From contig OZ025209.1 in NCBI GenBank assembly GCA_964019055.1, positions 3,422,197 to 3,486,196 of the forward strand: a stretch of DNA of 64,000 nt, in the 5' to 3' direction. The stretch is from Anthopleura xanthogrammica. Taxonomy: Eukaryota > Cnidaria > Anthozoa > Actiniaria > Actiniidae. The translations under genes and the position numbers were made by a program. Of this stretch, positions 1 to 12,200 are shown in pieces; within the stretch, counting starts at the first letter, position 1, and each line of letters begins with the position of its first letter. The notes below the pieces were generated by a model. It ran no database searches. It had not been told where the DNA came from and worked only from the letters and a program-made list of their open reading frames with translations.

Positions 1-217
1 AGCTGCTTATCACCCCTGTACAATAAACAAACCAACATTCCTAACATACCGATGTGTTTCTTGGATGTTTCCCATCTCAGGGGCAACGTGACATTGAAAT
101 GGCTTCTGATTCTACACCATCCAATCACAGTGCCTCTCATACATTTGTTTGTATTTGATTCGTAATACGAATAAATCAATTTCAAGTAGCGGGTACCCTG
201 TGGTGGGTGATACGTAC

Positions 218-3200
218 CATATGCCTCAGAACCAGGAAATCCAAACAGGAAACGTTTGGCATCGACGAGCTGTGCCGAGCCAGGTAGGAGCCTGGAAACC
301 AGCCTTGCCGGTTTTTCTCCAAACATTTCCATACTGCCAACACAAAGCACAATAACAATAATGACTTACAGCACTCTCGAGCCCAGAGCCCTGTCATTCT
401 TACAGCGTGTCGAGCATGCGCAGTAAGAATGACAGGACTCTGGGGTCGAGAGTCCATTTGCAGCTATTCGCTCACTTTGCAGAAATACTCTTACATTTTT
501 AATTTGCTAGAGTGGGCTCCCTGTGGGCGGGTATGGTTACCTGACAGCAGCAACGCGGAGGTGTGACACTAATCTTGGATAAGGGTTTGGAGGGAGGCAG
601 CTACTGCTTAACAGCTGACCTAAGAACCCTTCAAACGTTTGATCCAGTCTTGTCTCCACGAAATACTGAAAGATAAAACAAGAGAGAGAAAGATCGAGTT
701 AAGGCAAGGCATGGCCAACTCATAAATTATGAATAGGATTTTAGCACATTGGGATTGTCGAGGGAGAAAAACCAGAACCAGAGAAAATTATAAAATCAAC
801 GTAAAAACTCAACAAAAAACAAAGCGCACTGCGTTTGTTGCGCTAAACAAAATCAAAAGGGGCGGTGAGACTAGCACTACTGATCGCTATGGTTTATGCC
901 AAGCTTTCTTTGTGTGAAGGAAAATGAACCACATGAACTAATTTTGGTTTTGCTTGCCCCATCCTCCAAAGCATTGATTATCGCTCAAACCACAGGGATC
1001 CCTGAACCACATACATATACTGTAATATGCCGACAAAAACGGAGCTTGGGCTCCCTGTGCTTATCCGGGATCGTATCTAAATCTTAAAAACGACTGCAAA
1101 CCTTGAGAATAACAGCTTGATGGACGATCAATGCTGGCGCACGGATTTTCTCTTCTGCGTCCGCGACGTTTAAGTCTGATAAAAAGAATCACAATTCATT
1201 TAAGGCAAATAAAGATATCCATAGACAACTCACAGGCTCAATGAAGCGTCTGATTGTAATAGCAACTGGACAGTGGATTGCGCACACGGTCATGGTCGGT
1301 TCCTTAGGCCAAGTCCACAAGCGTTTTCGTCTCACCAAAAAGCTTCGCGTCCCTACTAATACGATAGACTTCCGTTTTCAAATGTCTCCGCTCTGAAGAG
1401 CGTTTTCAAATGTATGCGTTTTTGATGGAAACGGTCAGCGTTTTTGATTGTTTTAATGTGAAAGCCAAGGCCAAAAAGTATGCCGCGTTCTTAAACGAAA
1501 ACACAACACACAAGGCACGAGGTGTTTAGTAATAGGTCAGTTTTGGAGGAGTTAAACAATGTTTTATCCCTGTTTATTACTTACATATTTTGTCTTGATG
1601 CAGGATTGACTGTTGTTCAACGCCATGCTTGAAGGTATGATTCGTGAGCAAAGTATGACCGCTTGTATCGATGGGAGAGAAATATTGCTGCAATACAAAC
1701 AAACAAGCAATAGCGTCACCAGAAACACGCAACTACCAATAAAAACACTGCTACGATTGCCTTTGAGAACAAATAAAGCCATATTCTTTATGCGCAATCC
1801 TTCCTTCTTATGTCAAAGGTACATGTAATGTATTTTACTTTGAAACTACAGGAAGTGGTTGCCCAATTCTCTCGAGCCAGGGGCTCATGTATAAAGCATT
1901 CGATGGTGCGCACTTAACCATGCGCCCTTTACCCCCTCAAACTATCAGTGCTCCTTATTACGGGTATTTAAAGCTAAAGCTACACAGAACAGAAAGAAGT
2001 CGAAACAGACGTGCAGATGCTGAGGATCGAACCGTGGACCTCTAGCTCCGAAAGCGGCATATTAATTAACTGAGCTACGCCTGCTTCTGAACAATAATGT
2101 AATGGAGAGAAAAAAACAATACTAAATATAACAGCACATGGTTATTACCCTTAGGGTTGGACAAAAGACAAGAGCGTCATCCACTAGACCAAGCATCAGT
2201 GTCAAACAATAACTGTTGATCACTTGTAACTCATCATAAACCTGCAATTAAAACATCTCTTGTATCAGCCACCAAATATTCGGAAGAATATACTGGAAGG
2301 AAGTGACGTCAAAGCAGCTCAATTTTGGAGGACAAAACAAAAGTATTTCAATCTCCTGAGAATTGGAACCTATTGTTTTGTGCTCCAAATTGAGCTGCAT
2401 TCTGACATGCTACAAGGGGTCTAAAACGAGTCTCAGACCTGCGTGTTGAGTGGAAGGGTTCCAATCTCCTCGGTGGAAGACGCGCGAAGGCTGGGTCTGA
2501 CTGTTATCGCGTCCAGTCTGTCGAGCAGAACTTGACCAGCAACGGTGAATTCACTGCTTCTTTCCTGCCTTTAGTGAAAAGGAAAATGCCTTACTTTAGT
2601 CTTTAATAGAATAAATCAATTGAATGTTAAAGAAACCATCGAAATGCTACTGTACAATAACTGAAGGTAGTGATTGGATGACAAATACAATGGAAAGCCA
2701 GTTAAGAGTTGTTACCTGTCAGTCATATTTCAATAGACCATTTTCGAGATGCCCGAACGCTTTCAAAAATATCGCAGATGCAGACATGATCTTGAGGTAT
2801 TTTGGGGCAGTGTCAATAGCGCGCGTGATCTCTTCCGAAAATGCCTCTTTTTCATGTCTGCGCCTGCGATATTTTTGAAAGCGCTCGCACATCTCGAAAA
2901 TGGTTATTGGACGGGATTAAAGAATTTGATTAAACGAGGCCTTACGGAAGTAATAAGCGTTGATTGTAATCACACCCCCTCCCCCTAAAACGGGTTCATA
3001 AGATGACTTTATCCCTTCTAGAAAATAAGATCAAAAAGTTGCTTACAGTTCATTGCAAAGAAGATCTTTAAAGTGTTGACGATACTCCAGATACAACATC
3101 TGCACGACATACGAATCAGAACTCTGAAAATACATGCATGATAAAAACACTATGATTATAATGAGAGTGTGCTGTTAATATCCTTAGATAATTTCTTATT

Positions 3201-6200
3201 CTCGAGATGGTAAAGCCGCATTACTCTTGATTTAATCTCAACTTCACAAAACAAAACAGCAAATTGGAAAAATCACCAGAAATTTGTGATTTTTGACGCG
3301 TCCGCCTTTTTCCCTGCCAATTTTTCCAGACATGCGCAGTAGGTTTCTCTCCCCACTTTTCCCAGCTGTTTTATATTTTTTACCTCTTGTTTAGTGAATC
3401 GTGACACAAGACTCTGTAAAAATGAATTCTCTTCAATAAGCAAGTACATTTTGTACAACGTGCTCTGCAGAAGTCGGTAGGCCTCAACAAGACCTTCTTC
3501 TGCTTGTTCTTGATCTCTGGGGGAAAAAAGAAAGAAAAAAATACAGCGCCTACCATTGGCATAACGGGTTGGAGAAGTACTCGCACTCACCTGTCAAAAA
3601 GTAGCAGCAAAATTACGTGGCGAAGGGCAACAAACAAATTCTCGTAGCCTGGGAAAGATGCTATATTTTGGCGCAGGCGTTTCCTGTCGAAAGAACCCAA
3701 AAGACCCACACGTCAACAGATCTGTTTGACTTGGGATGTAGTGTCCTCTCATTTTAGACCACGTGTCATTCTCTAGGAGTATAATTTCTTTTTTAATGAT
3801 TGCGCATAAGAAGAACGCGTGGGAGGGCCGGACGGGATAATATCATGATCTTGTTCAAGGTTATGCCGTACGGGCTGAGCGCATCCGGGCCGACCTAATT
3901 CACTCAACAAGCATTTTATCTTATAACCCACTTTTTGTTATAAAAACGACTGACAAAATTTCTTCTAACATTGATAATCTCGAGCTCCCGACTTTCGAGC
4001 AGGACTAAACCGGTCAGTTTTCTGGCCTCAAATCAACCCGTCCGGCCCTAACCACGTGACTTTTTCCGAAGGTTTTATAAGAACGCACAAGAAGGGCCGT
4101 ACGGGTCACATGATAAACATGAATATAGACACAACTCAAGCAAAGAATCTTATTCCCAAGATACTGACACGTGATCTGAAATGAGAACACATTACGCACA
4201 AGCTAAAAAGGTCTTTTACCGAACTGATCCCATACCCCTTAGGTAATTGACATGTTATACCAGCAGGCATGTTTGGGGTGAGTTGGTATGCTGAAGTTGG
4301 TGGCAAATGTTCTAAAAACTAGTGAAAGCGAAAGCTCTTTTAACAATCCTTTATCCCTTTGTGCTTTAGCATACAGTTTTTCACCGCTCTTTCTTGCACA
4401 CAGTGTTTCATACTCATTACCTCATCGTTTCTCTAACGTGTTTTGCATATGGACCTCCATCAGGGTACACTGAGCTGTCCGTGGTCCCTGTTCCTTCCAG
4501 AGCTGTGCACGAGGTAGTAGTTGTAGAGGCGGTAGTTGTCAGAGGGTTCCTATTGCTGGTCTTTTTGCCTCTTGTGAAAAAGATAGAGCTTCCTGAGGGG
4601 AAAAGAATCCTGAAAACTTAAAGGGTGTTGTTTATGGAGGCACAACTAATTTTCGTGCTCTTCATTTTTAAAATGTGAAATGTGGTTGGTCGCGACCATG
4701 ACGTCACAACATAACTAGCGGCATCTGCAACGGTATGACATAAAAAATGATGTACAACGCCTTATGTAATTTGTTGCGGCAATGGATACTAGTAGCATGA
4801 ATAGTGTTATTAGCATTGTGTGACTGAAGACATTTTGGCGCCAGACATTCTAATCTATTTTCTTGATGTTCCATGAGGAAGGAAACACATGACTCGATGC
4901 AAGGGAGAAAAGCAGCTTACTCAACCCAAATATCCAGGTTCCGCACCTAGGAATTAAACACCGCAATGGACCTCAGCAAGCTTGCTTCCCTATTACTAGG
5001 ACTATCCTCCCTTCACGGGTTGACAAAACAGACAATATTACTTTGATTCAAGGAGTAAAGGAAGCAACTTCAGGCTACTTCGTAGAATTTGTTGCGTGAG
5101 GGGTAGTAATACAAGCAATATTCAATCCCAAAATGCAGTGCAACATTGTTTCACATGATTTTTTCATATTTTGCATCAATTGTGAAGTTCCAGCCAATAA
5201 CATGATTAGTAGACTGTGAACAATCCCTCTTTTCCCTCCTAACTCAGTCGAGTCAGATTTTTTCCTGTCTTGGATGCACAGGGATTGGGGGTGAGCTTGG
5301 GCATGATTAGCTAATCTTGACACTTACTTTTGGTTGTTGTACTTGTTGTTGGTTCACGGAACTCTGGAGGTTTTCCTGGTTTTTCCACTTTTTCAAACCA
5401 GGAAAGATAATTGACAAAAGATGAATGGCTCTTAAAAAGCCCCTGGTAGGCACTGAGGAAGGGCACTGATGATTCACTGACTACTCTGAAACAATTTTAA
5501 AACAACAAGTTAGGGGTAAGTGTGGATAGTTCTAGCTTCATAAAGTATCAACATTTATCATGGTGCAAAATAACTACTTTTTGGGGATTTGAATGATGGA
5601 AGGAAGAAAGAAAGGAAGAAAGAAAGGAAGAAAGGAAGGAAGAAAGGAAGGAAGAAAGGAAGGACGATATGGACAGTTGGATGGATAGAATTTTTGATGC
5701 AAATAGTTTGCTTTATGCTGTGTATATGAAACTGTTATAGAAGCAAGGTTGGTTTAATGATAATAATAATAATGGGTTCTTATATAGCGCATTTCACATC
5801 GTCTCAATGCGCTTTACAATTTTTGTGTGAATTGCTATGGATGGGCATTGTCTCTAAAGGACAGTACCTTTTCTTCATTTGCATGCTTTTTAACCCCTCT
5901 CTCCCTACTCCAAACACTACACCTCTTGCCCAATAGTCCCCTTCACAGTTCCCTGCACCATCTTGAAAGGTAGACATGCCTTTGCATGATCAAAGCGAGA
6001 CATGAGGTGACTTTGCAATGATAGGTACATGTGAATAATTGTCCAAGGTATCTCATGTCTTGCTTCAATGCAAAGGCACAGCTACCTTTCAAGATAGCGC
6101 AGAGAGCTGTGAAGGGGACTATTACCTTTTATCTTAACATTTAAGAGCATCTCTGTTGCCAACTGAAGGCATTGAGATATTTTACTCACCTATCAGGTTC

Positions 6201-9200
6201 AACCCTCATGAAGTTCAAACTATAAGCCATTTCTCCCCTCTTGTAATGCTGGCTGTTAGGATCCAATCTGAATAAACACTAGGAAAAAGATGGAAAAGTC
6301 AGTCAACATGAAAAAAATATTTACCATTCATATCTACCAAATTCTTGAAATCACAGGGCAACATCTCAATTAGTCCAGAGCTGGACCCACTTTTATCAAT
6401 GCGCGCACGACAAGAACAAACGGAGTAGTGGAAGGAGACTGGTAAGAATCAGTATTCTGTATTTCGTGCGCGCGCTGTTCTTTATTTTATTTTTGCGATA
6501 TGAATTAATCAGTTACTGAGGAAAGTGGGTCCAGTTCTGGACTACATCTCAATGTGTTATTGGTCATACATTTGCCACTTTCCATACATCGGTTCACTGG
6601 TCAAACACAAAGCATTCAGTTGAGGTTACAAGGTTCAAATTTGAATAATCCTATTGAAACTACCTTGGAACCTCGCTTGAATGCTTTGTGTTTGGCCAGT
6701 GAACTAATGTATGGAAAGTGGTGAAATATAGGTGAAAAGGAGTATAACACCCTTACCTCCGAAAAAATGTTCTTCTGATTTCTTGTAGCAGCCTGCACCA
6801 TGAAAAGAAACTCCTCCTGCAGCCAGAGAAAAGACAATGTGGAACAAATAAGCGTAATAAGGATGATCATGATCATGCTTTCAAAATCATAATACCTTAA
6901 CCATATCATAACCATAGATAAACATTGCATATTCACCTGATTTTCATGAATATTCTGATATGTCCATGTACTGTATGACCAGCCTTGCTCATCCTGCTCT
7001 GGAACCAATACACCTGATAATGGATATTAGAAGAGATCAAATTAGAGGGGAGGAGAGGGGAGGAGAGGAGAGGAGAGAAGAGGAGAGGAGAGGAGAGGAG
7101 AGGAGAGGAGAGGAGAGGAGAGGAGAGGAGAGGAGAGGAGAGGAGAGGAGAGGAGAGGAGAGGAGAGGAGAGGAGAGGAGAGGAGAGGAGAGGTTAGGTT
7201 AGGTTAGAATGTACTTTATTGGCATGACCTTGCTGATTACAGGTATTGCTAAAGCATGTAACAGTAACTTAATATAAAATTATTTTAAAATGGCTTTTAC
7301 AAATCAATAAGATATGGGTATATATATATATTCATATAATTTACAAATCAAGGTATTATTGAAGTTAATTATGGTATATTGAATAATTTGATAATTTTGA
7401 TTATTAACATTTCGATTGTCTTAGTTCCATACATTTTAAGATATATTTGGTAAAATAGTATATAACGTTGTTGTTCTTCGACGTCATTAGCGAGCAAATA
7501 TATTCTTTTTCTTGATTTATTTTGTTAGTTGTGGAAATTTCATTTCTAATTAAATTAGAGAAAACATTTCTTAGGTTATTATAAAGGTGACAGTTTAAAA
7601 TCATGTGTAACTCATTTTCTATTTCGTTTTTATTACATAGTGTGCAGAGACGTTGATCTGTGGGAATATGTAGTTTATGATAACGCCCTGCTTCTATAGC
7701 GAGTTTGTGGTTACTTATTCTTAATTTAGTGAACTGCCTTCTTTGATCAAAATCACGAATCACATCTAGGTATTTTTCAATTTCATAGTCTTTCTTAAAT
7801 GAATTGTAGAAAGAGAGTTTTATCGAATTATTGAGAAGAGTTTCCCAAAATATAACATAATTCTGCTTCATCTTATTGTAGTATTCTGATAAAGTTGGTT
7901 TTGGAGTTGGTCTCTTAAAAATGTTTGCGTCTTTTATGTTATAAAAGTTCAGTGTAAGTAGTAAATTTGAGTGATAGCAAGTTTTTTGTTGAGTATATAA
8001 AGATTTCGAAATTATCAAGGCTTGCTTTGCTATTGCATTTTCTGGTAAAGAATGTAGATGATTAAGATATTTTAAAGTTAATCTGTCTATAACTAATTTC
8101 AAAGGAAATCTTCCGAGTTCACCTCTACAGGCGATATTTGACGCTTTGTTATTGACACCAAGATAGTATTTGCAAAAACGTAAATGAGCCTTTTCAGTTG
8201 GTGATTTTTCCCATTTTTCGAGATTGCTATTTTGGTAAACTCCCCAAATTTCACTGGCATAAGTGAGTATAGGCGTTATAAGTGAATCAAATATCCTATT
8301 TGCCTGTTGCGGCCTTAATTTTTGAAGATCAATGTTACGACTAATCTTATAGAAAGCATGAAGTGCTTTTTCTCTGGATTGCTTCAGGTGGGCAGAAAAG
8401 TTTCCAGTTGAGCTTAATTTAACCCCAAGATAAGTAAATTCTTTCACAATTTCAAGGGGTTTATTATTTAGTGTGAATGATGATTGTTTTATTTTATCAG
8501 TCTCTCTTTTGCAAAAGATCATGACTTTTGATTTTTTCTCATTAACTGTCATTTGCCATTTTGTGCAAAAGTCGTTTACATAATTAATGCTGTTTTGTAG
8601 ACCAATTTTTGATTTAGATATAAGAACTAGATCATCCGCGTATAATAGGCTAGTAAGTTTTGAACCATTTGGTAGAATAACCGGATCAGTTCCAATATTT
8701 TTGTCAAGTAAAGTCGAAAGTTCATTTAAGTATAAGTTAAATAAAAGTGGACTTAAAATGCAACCTTGTCGAACACCACGTTTATATTCGAATGATTTGG
8801 TTCGCTTTGTCCCTAATTTGATAAAACATGTTGATTTGGAGTAAAGATTTTTGATAAGTTTATAGAAATTTCCGTTGATTTTATTTTTAAGTAGTCTAAT
8901 CAACAAACCTTCGTGCCAGATAGAATCAAATGCTTTTTTAAAGTCTATGAAGCAAGCATATATCCTTCCTCCTTTAACATTTGTAACGTGTTTATCAATT
9001 ACAGTACGCAATGTAAAAATATGATCGGAGGTTCTACCATCGGGCAAGAAACCAATTTGAGAATTGTGTAGTAAATTGCAATTTTTTATGAACTTTAACA
9101 GTCTTTGGTTAAGTATCGCAGAAAAAAGTTTCCCTAAACAGCTCGAGACACAAATACCTCTATAATTACCTGTATCTGAACGATTTCCAGATTTAAAAAT

Positions 9201-12200
9201 CGGAGTCAAAGATCCTTCGCACCATGTGTCAGGATAAATTCCCGATTCTAAAATAAGATTAAATAGTTTTTTGTAGATTGGAACCATAATGTCTGCACTA
9301 TGGCGAATCATTTCATTCCTTATTTTATCAGAGGCAGCTGCTTTTTTGTTTTTCAGAGTCTTAATGCATGCTAATATTTCTTCGTGTGTTATGATAGCAT
9401 TAAGTAGTGAATTACATTCTCCAGAACTGTTTTTCTCTAAGTTTTGTAATTCTTTTACGAGTTTTGATTGATCTTGAGTTAGTTTTTTGTTTGAATGTAG
9501 TGTTTTAAAGTGTTCAATCCATTGTTCTTCTGTTATTGGTGGAATTTCGTCTTCATGAATGTCTTCATTTGCCGATTTAAGAACTTTCCAAAAGTCAGAA
9601 GTATTAGCGTTATTTTCAAGTTCATCTAGCTTGGTTGCATGAAAATCTTTTTTCTTTAATTTCAATAACCGTTTAAAAGACTTTAGTTCAGTATGATATG
9701 TTTCTCGAAGAGAGTGATTTGACGATTCACGATGCTTTTTGTTCGAGATTTTTCTTATTTCTTTTCTCGCATTTTTACATTCGTAGTCAAACCATTTCTT
9801 ACAACAAAAGTTCCGTTTCTTTTGTTTACGTTTGGGTTTCTTTTCTTTTAAAGACATTTTAGCCGCTTGCATAAAAATTGATTGCACAAAGTGAGCTGCT
9901 CTATTTATAGACTCTTTGTTTGACGTCGAGAAATCTTTTGTAAGAAATCCATGTATTAAACGAGTTACATTGGGCGATAACATCGCTTGTTTAAATGGCT
10001 CAATACATTCTGTAGTCCATATGAATTGTGGAGATAGATCTTGGAGATTATCTAAGTTTTTCTTACGTGAGTAATTATGTGCGACAGATTCTATCCAAGT
10101 ACAAATTGGGCTGTGGTCTGACAAGAAGTTAGGTTGGTCTACAATAAAGTACTTCACATCTTGAAAAACGTGTTGATCTGTGATAATGTAATCAACGGTA
10201 CTTACTCCGTTTTTACCATGATATGTAACTTTACCTAATGAATCACCTTTACTTCGTCCATTGAGAATTTTTAAGTCAAATATCTTGCAGATGTCTAATA
10301 ATCTTTTGCCGTGAGAATTAACAGTGGAATCAAAATTTTTTCGTAACTTTGTATCAAACGACAAGTCGCTGCGGTCATTTTGTATAAAAACATTTCCATC
10401 CTTGCATATAGAGTCTTTATCTATACCTATTCTAGCATTAAAGTCACCTAGAAGCATTATATTCCCTTTTTTGGCAAAGGTGTCAATATCACTCTCTAGT
10501 TGATCAAAAATCTCTGCGTCGAAATAGTTAGAGTTATCGGGTGGTATGTACAAACCACAAACATATAGATCGACGTTTTTCTTAAAAACTTCTTTAGATA
10601 TTTTACACCATAAAAAATTGTTATGTGATCTAATAATTTCAATTTTATCTTCATAGCATTTTCTGTATAAGAATAGTATTCCGCCAGAGTTTCTTCCGAT
10701 TTTTCTTTTTCTAGAATTCTTTTTTTGAGAATCTACTGAAAAAGAGTTAAAACCATCAATGTATGGAACTGTGTTTAACCAGGTTTCTGTCAGGAATATG
10801 AAATCATGTTTAGTTATAGCATTTAAAAAATCAAGGCATTTAGTTTTATCACCTATGAGATTATTATGTAGACCGTTAATATTCCAGGTACAAAAGGAAA
10901 TATTTCTGGTAAAAGTATACATGACTGCTAAAATTTACTTAGCTAGAACTCTCTGTCAAAGAATTCAATGAGAAAAAAGGGAAGGAGAGGAGAGGAGAGG
11001 AGAGGAGAGGAGAGGAGAGGAGAGGAGAGGAGAGGAGAGGAGAGGAGAGGAGAGGAGAGGAGAGGAGAGGAGAGGAGAGGAGAGGAGAGGAGAGGAGAGG
11101 AGAGGAGAGGAGAGGAGAGGAGAGGAGAGGAGAGGAGAGGAGAGGAGAGGAGAGGAGAGGAGAGGAGAGGACGAGATGAATGAGGACAAACCTAACAGAA
11201 TATGTACATCTTCTTCTTCAAATCTCTTGATGTCACTCAGTACCAATTCAGCAAACATTTCCACAGCCTAAAACAAATATTAAAAATATATTTAATTATT
11301 CAACTAATAAAGAAATCCAATAGCCCACTTTCGATATTTTGGTTGAGTTGTCATGCACAAAGCAATTCAAGACGAGGCTCCGGGGAAACAATGAAGTAAT
11401 CCTAATAAATTTTAAAAATTGTTTCCCGGAGTCTTGCCTTGAATTGCTTTGTGTGTGATCACTCAACCAGAATATTGACAAAAGTGAGCTATTCCTTTGT
11501 TTACAAGCACTGGGTGAAAGATATACATAGATTTTTTTCTTTTTTTCTTTTTAATAGTTATTTACACTTTAGGAGGAACACACTAGGTGTGTTTCTCTAG
11601 ATGTTCAATTACAATTATTATTTTTATTTATTTTTTTATTTTATACATAGATATACATAGATGACACTCAACCAAAGAATCTGGTTCCTAAGAGAATGAC
11701 ATGAGTTTGAAATAGGAAAAAATAACATCCAAGCTGAAGTTTGAAGACAACATTAAAATTTTAATACTCCTGACCATAGTTTTTACTCACATGTTCTTTT
11801 CTAGGTCCAGCAATACCATATTCTAATTTTACTGACACCGATGGGATGTCTGGGCACAAAGACCCAAGGAAAATACAAGGGCCAGAAAGAACAGGAACAG
11901 TCTCGTGGACAATATACTAAAATAAAAATAAAATTATTTATTGACATTTTAGATTTCAGGTGTTAAAAATATATGAAATTTTTAATATTTACATTCGCAT
12001 CTCTGGTATCAAGATGAGACACATCTGAGGAAATTGATGTAAGCAACCAATCAAATTTCTCCAAGGCTTTCGAGTTGACAGCTTTGAGAAGTGGACGAAG
12101 ACCCCATCGTGCAGGCTCTTCCTGTGTTCTTGCAACATTATCTCCAACATTATATGCTGAACAATCTTAAGAACAAATATCAGGACTTTATCAGGACGGT

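Noticed and set aside
2624..2988. Small plus-strand open frames at 2.6-3.0 kb
   Set aside because: They cross a hairpin MITE and the exon evidence here is on the minus strand.
3270..3383. C-terminus of the minus-strand gene ending near 3270
   Set aside because: The open frame reads through a donor at 3383; the next exon at 3047-3123 continues in phase, so that stop lies in an intron.
5597..5664. CRISPR-like or satellite array
   Set aside because: Units are too short and have no spacers; it is a purine microsatellite. No CRISPR array was seen anywhere.
6960..7202. Open frames through the GGAGA arrays, repeating Gly-Glu-Glu-Arg or Leu-Leu-Ser-Ser
   Set aside because: They are artefacts of a pentamer microsatellite with no stop codon; no start or splice context supports them.
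7191..7206. TTAGG repeats as interstitial telomere
   Set aside because: Only about three units, placed exactly at the LINE 3' end, so a retrotransposon tail explains them better.
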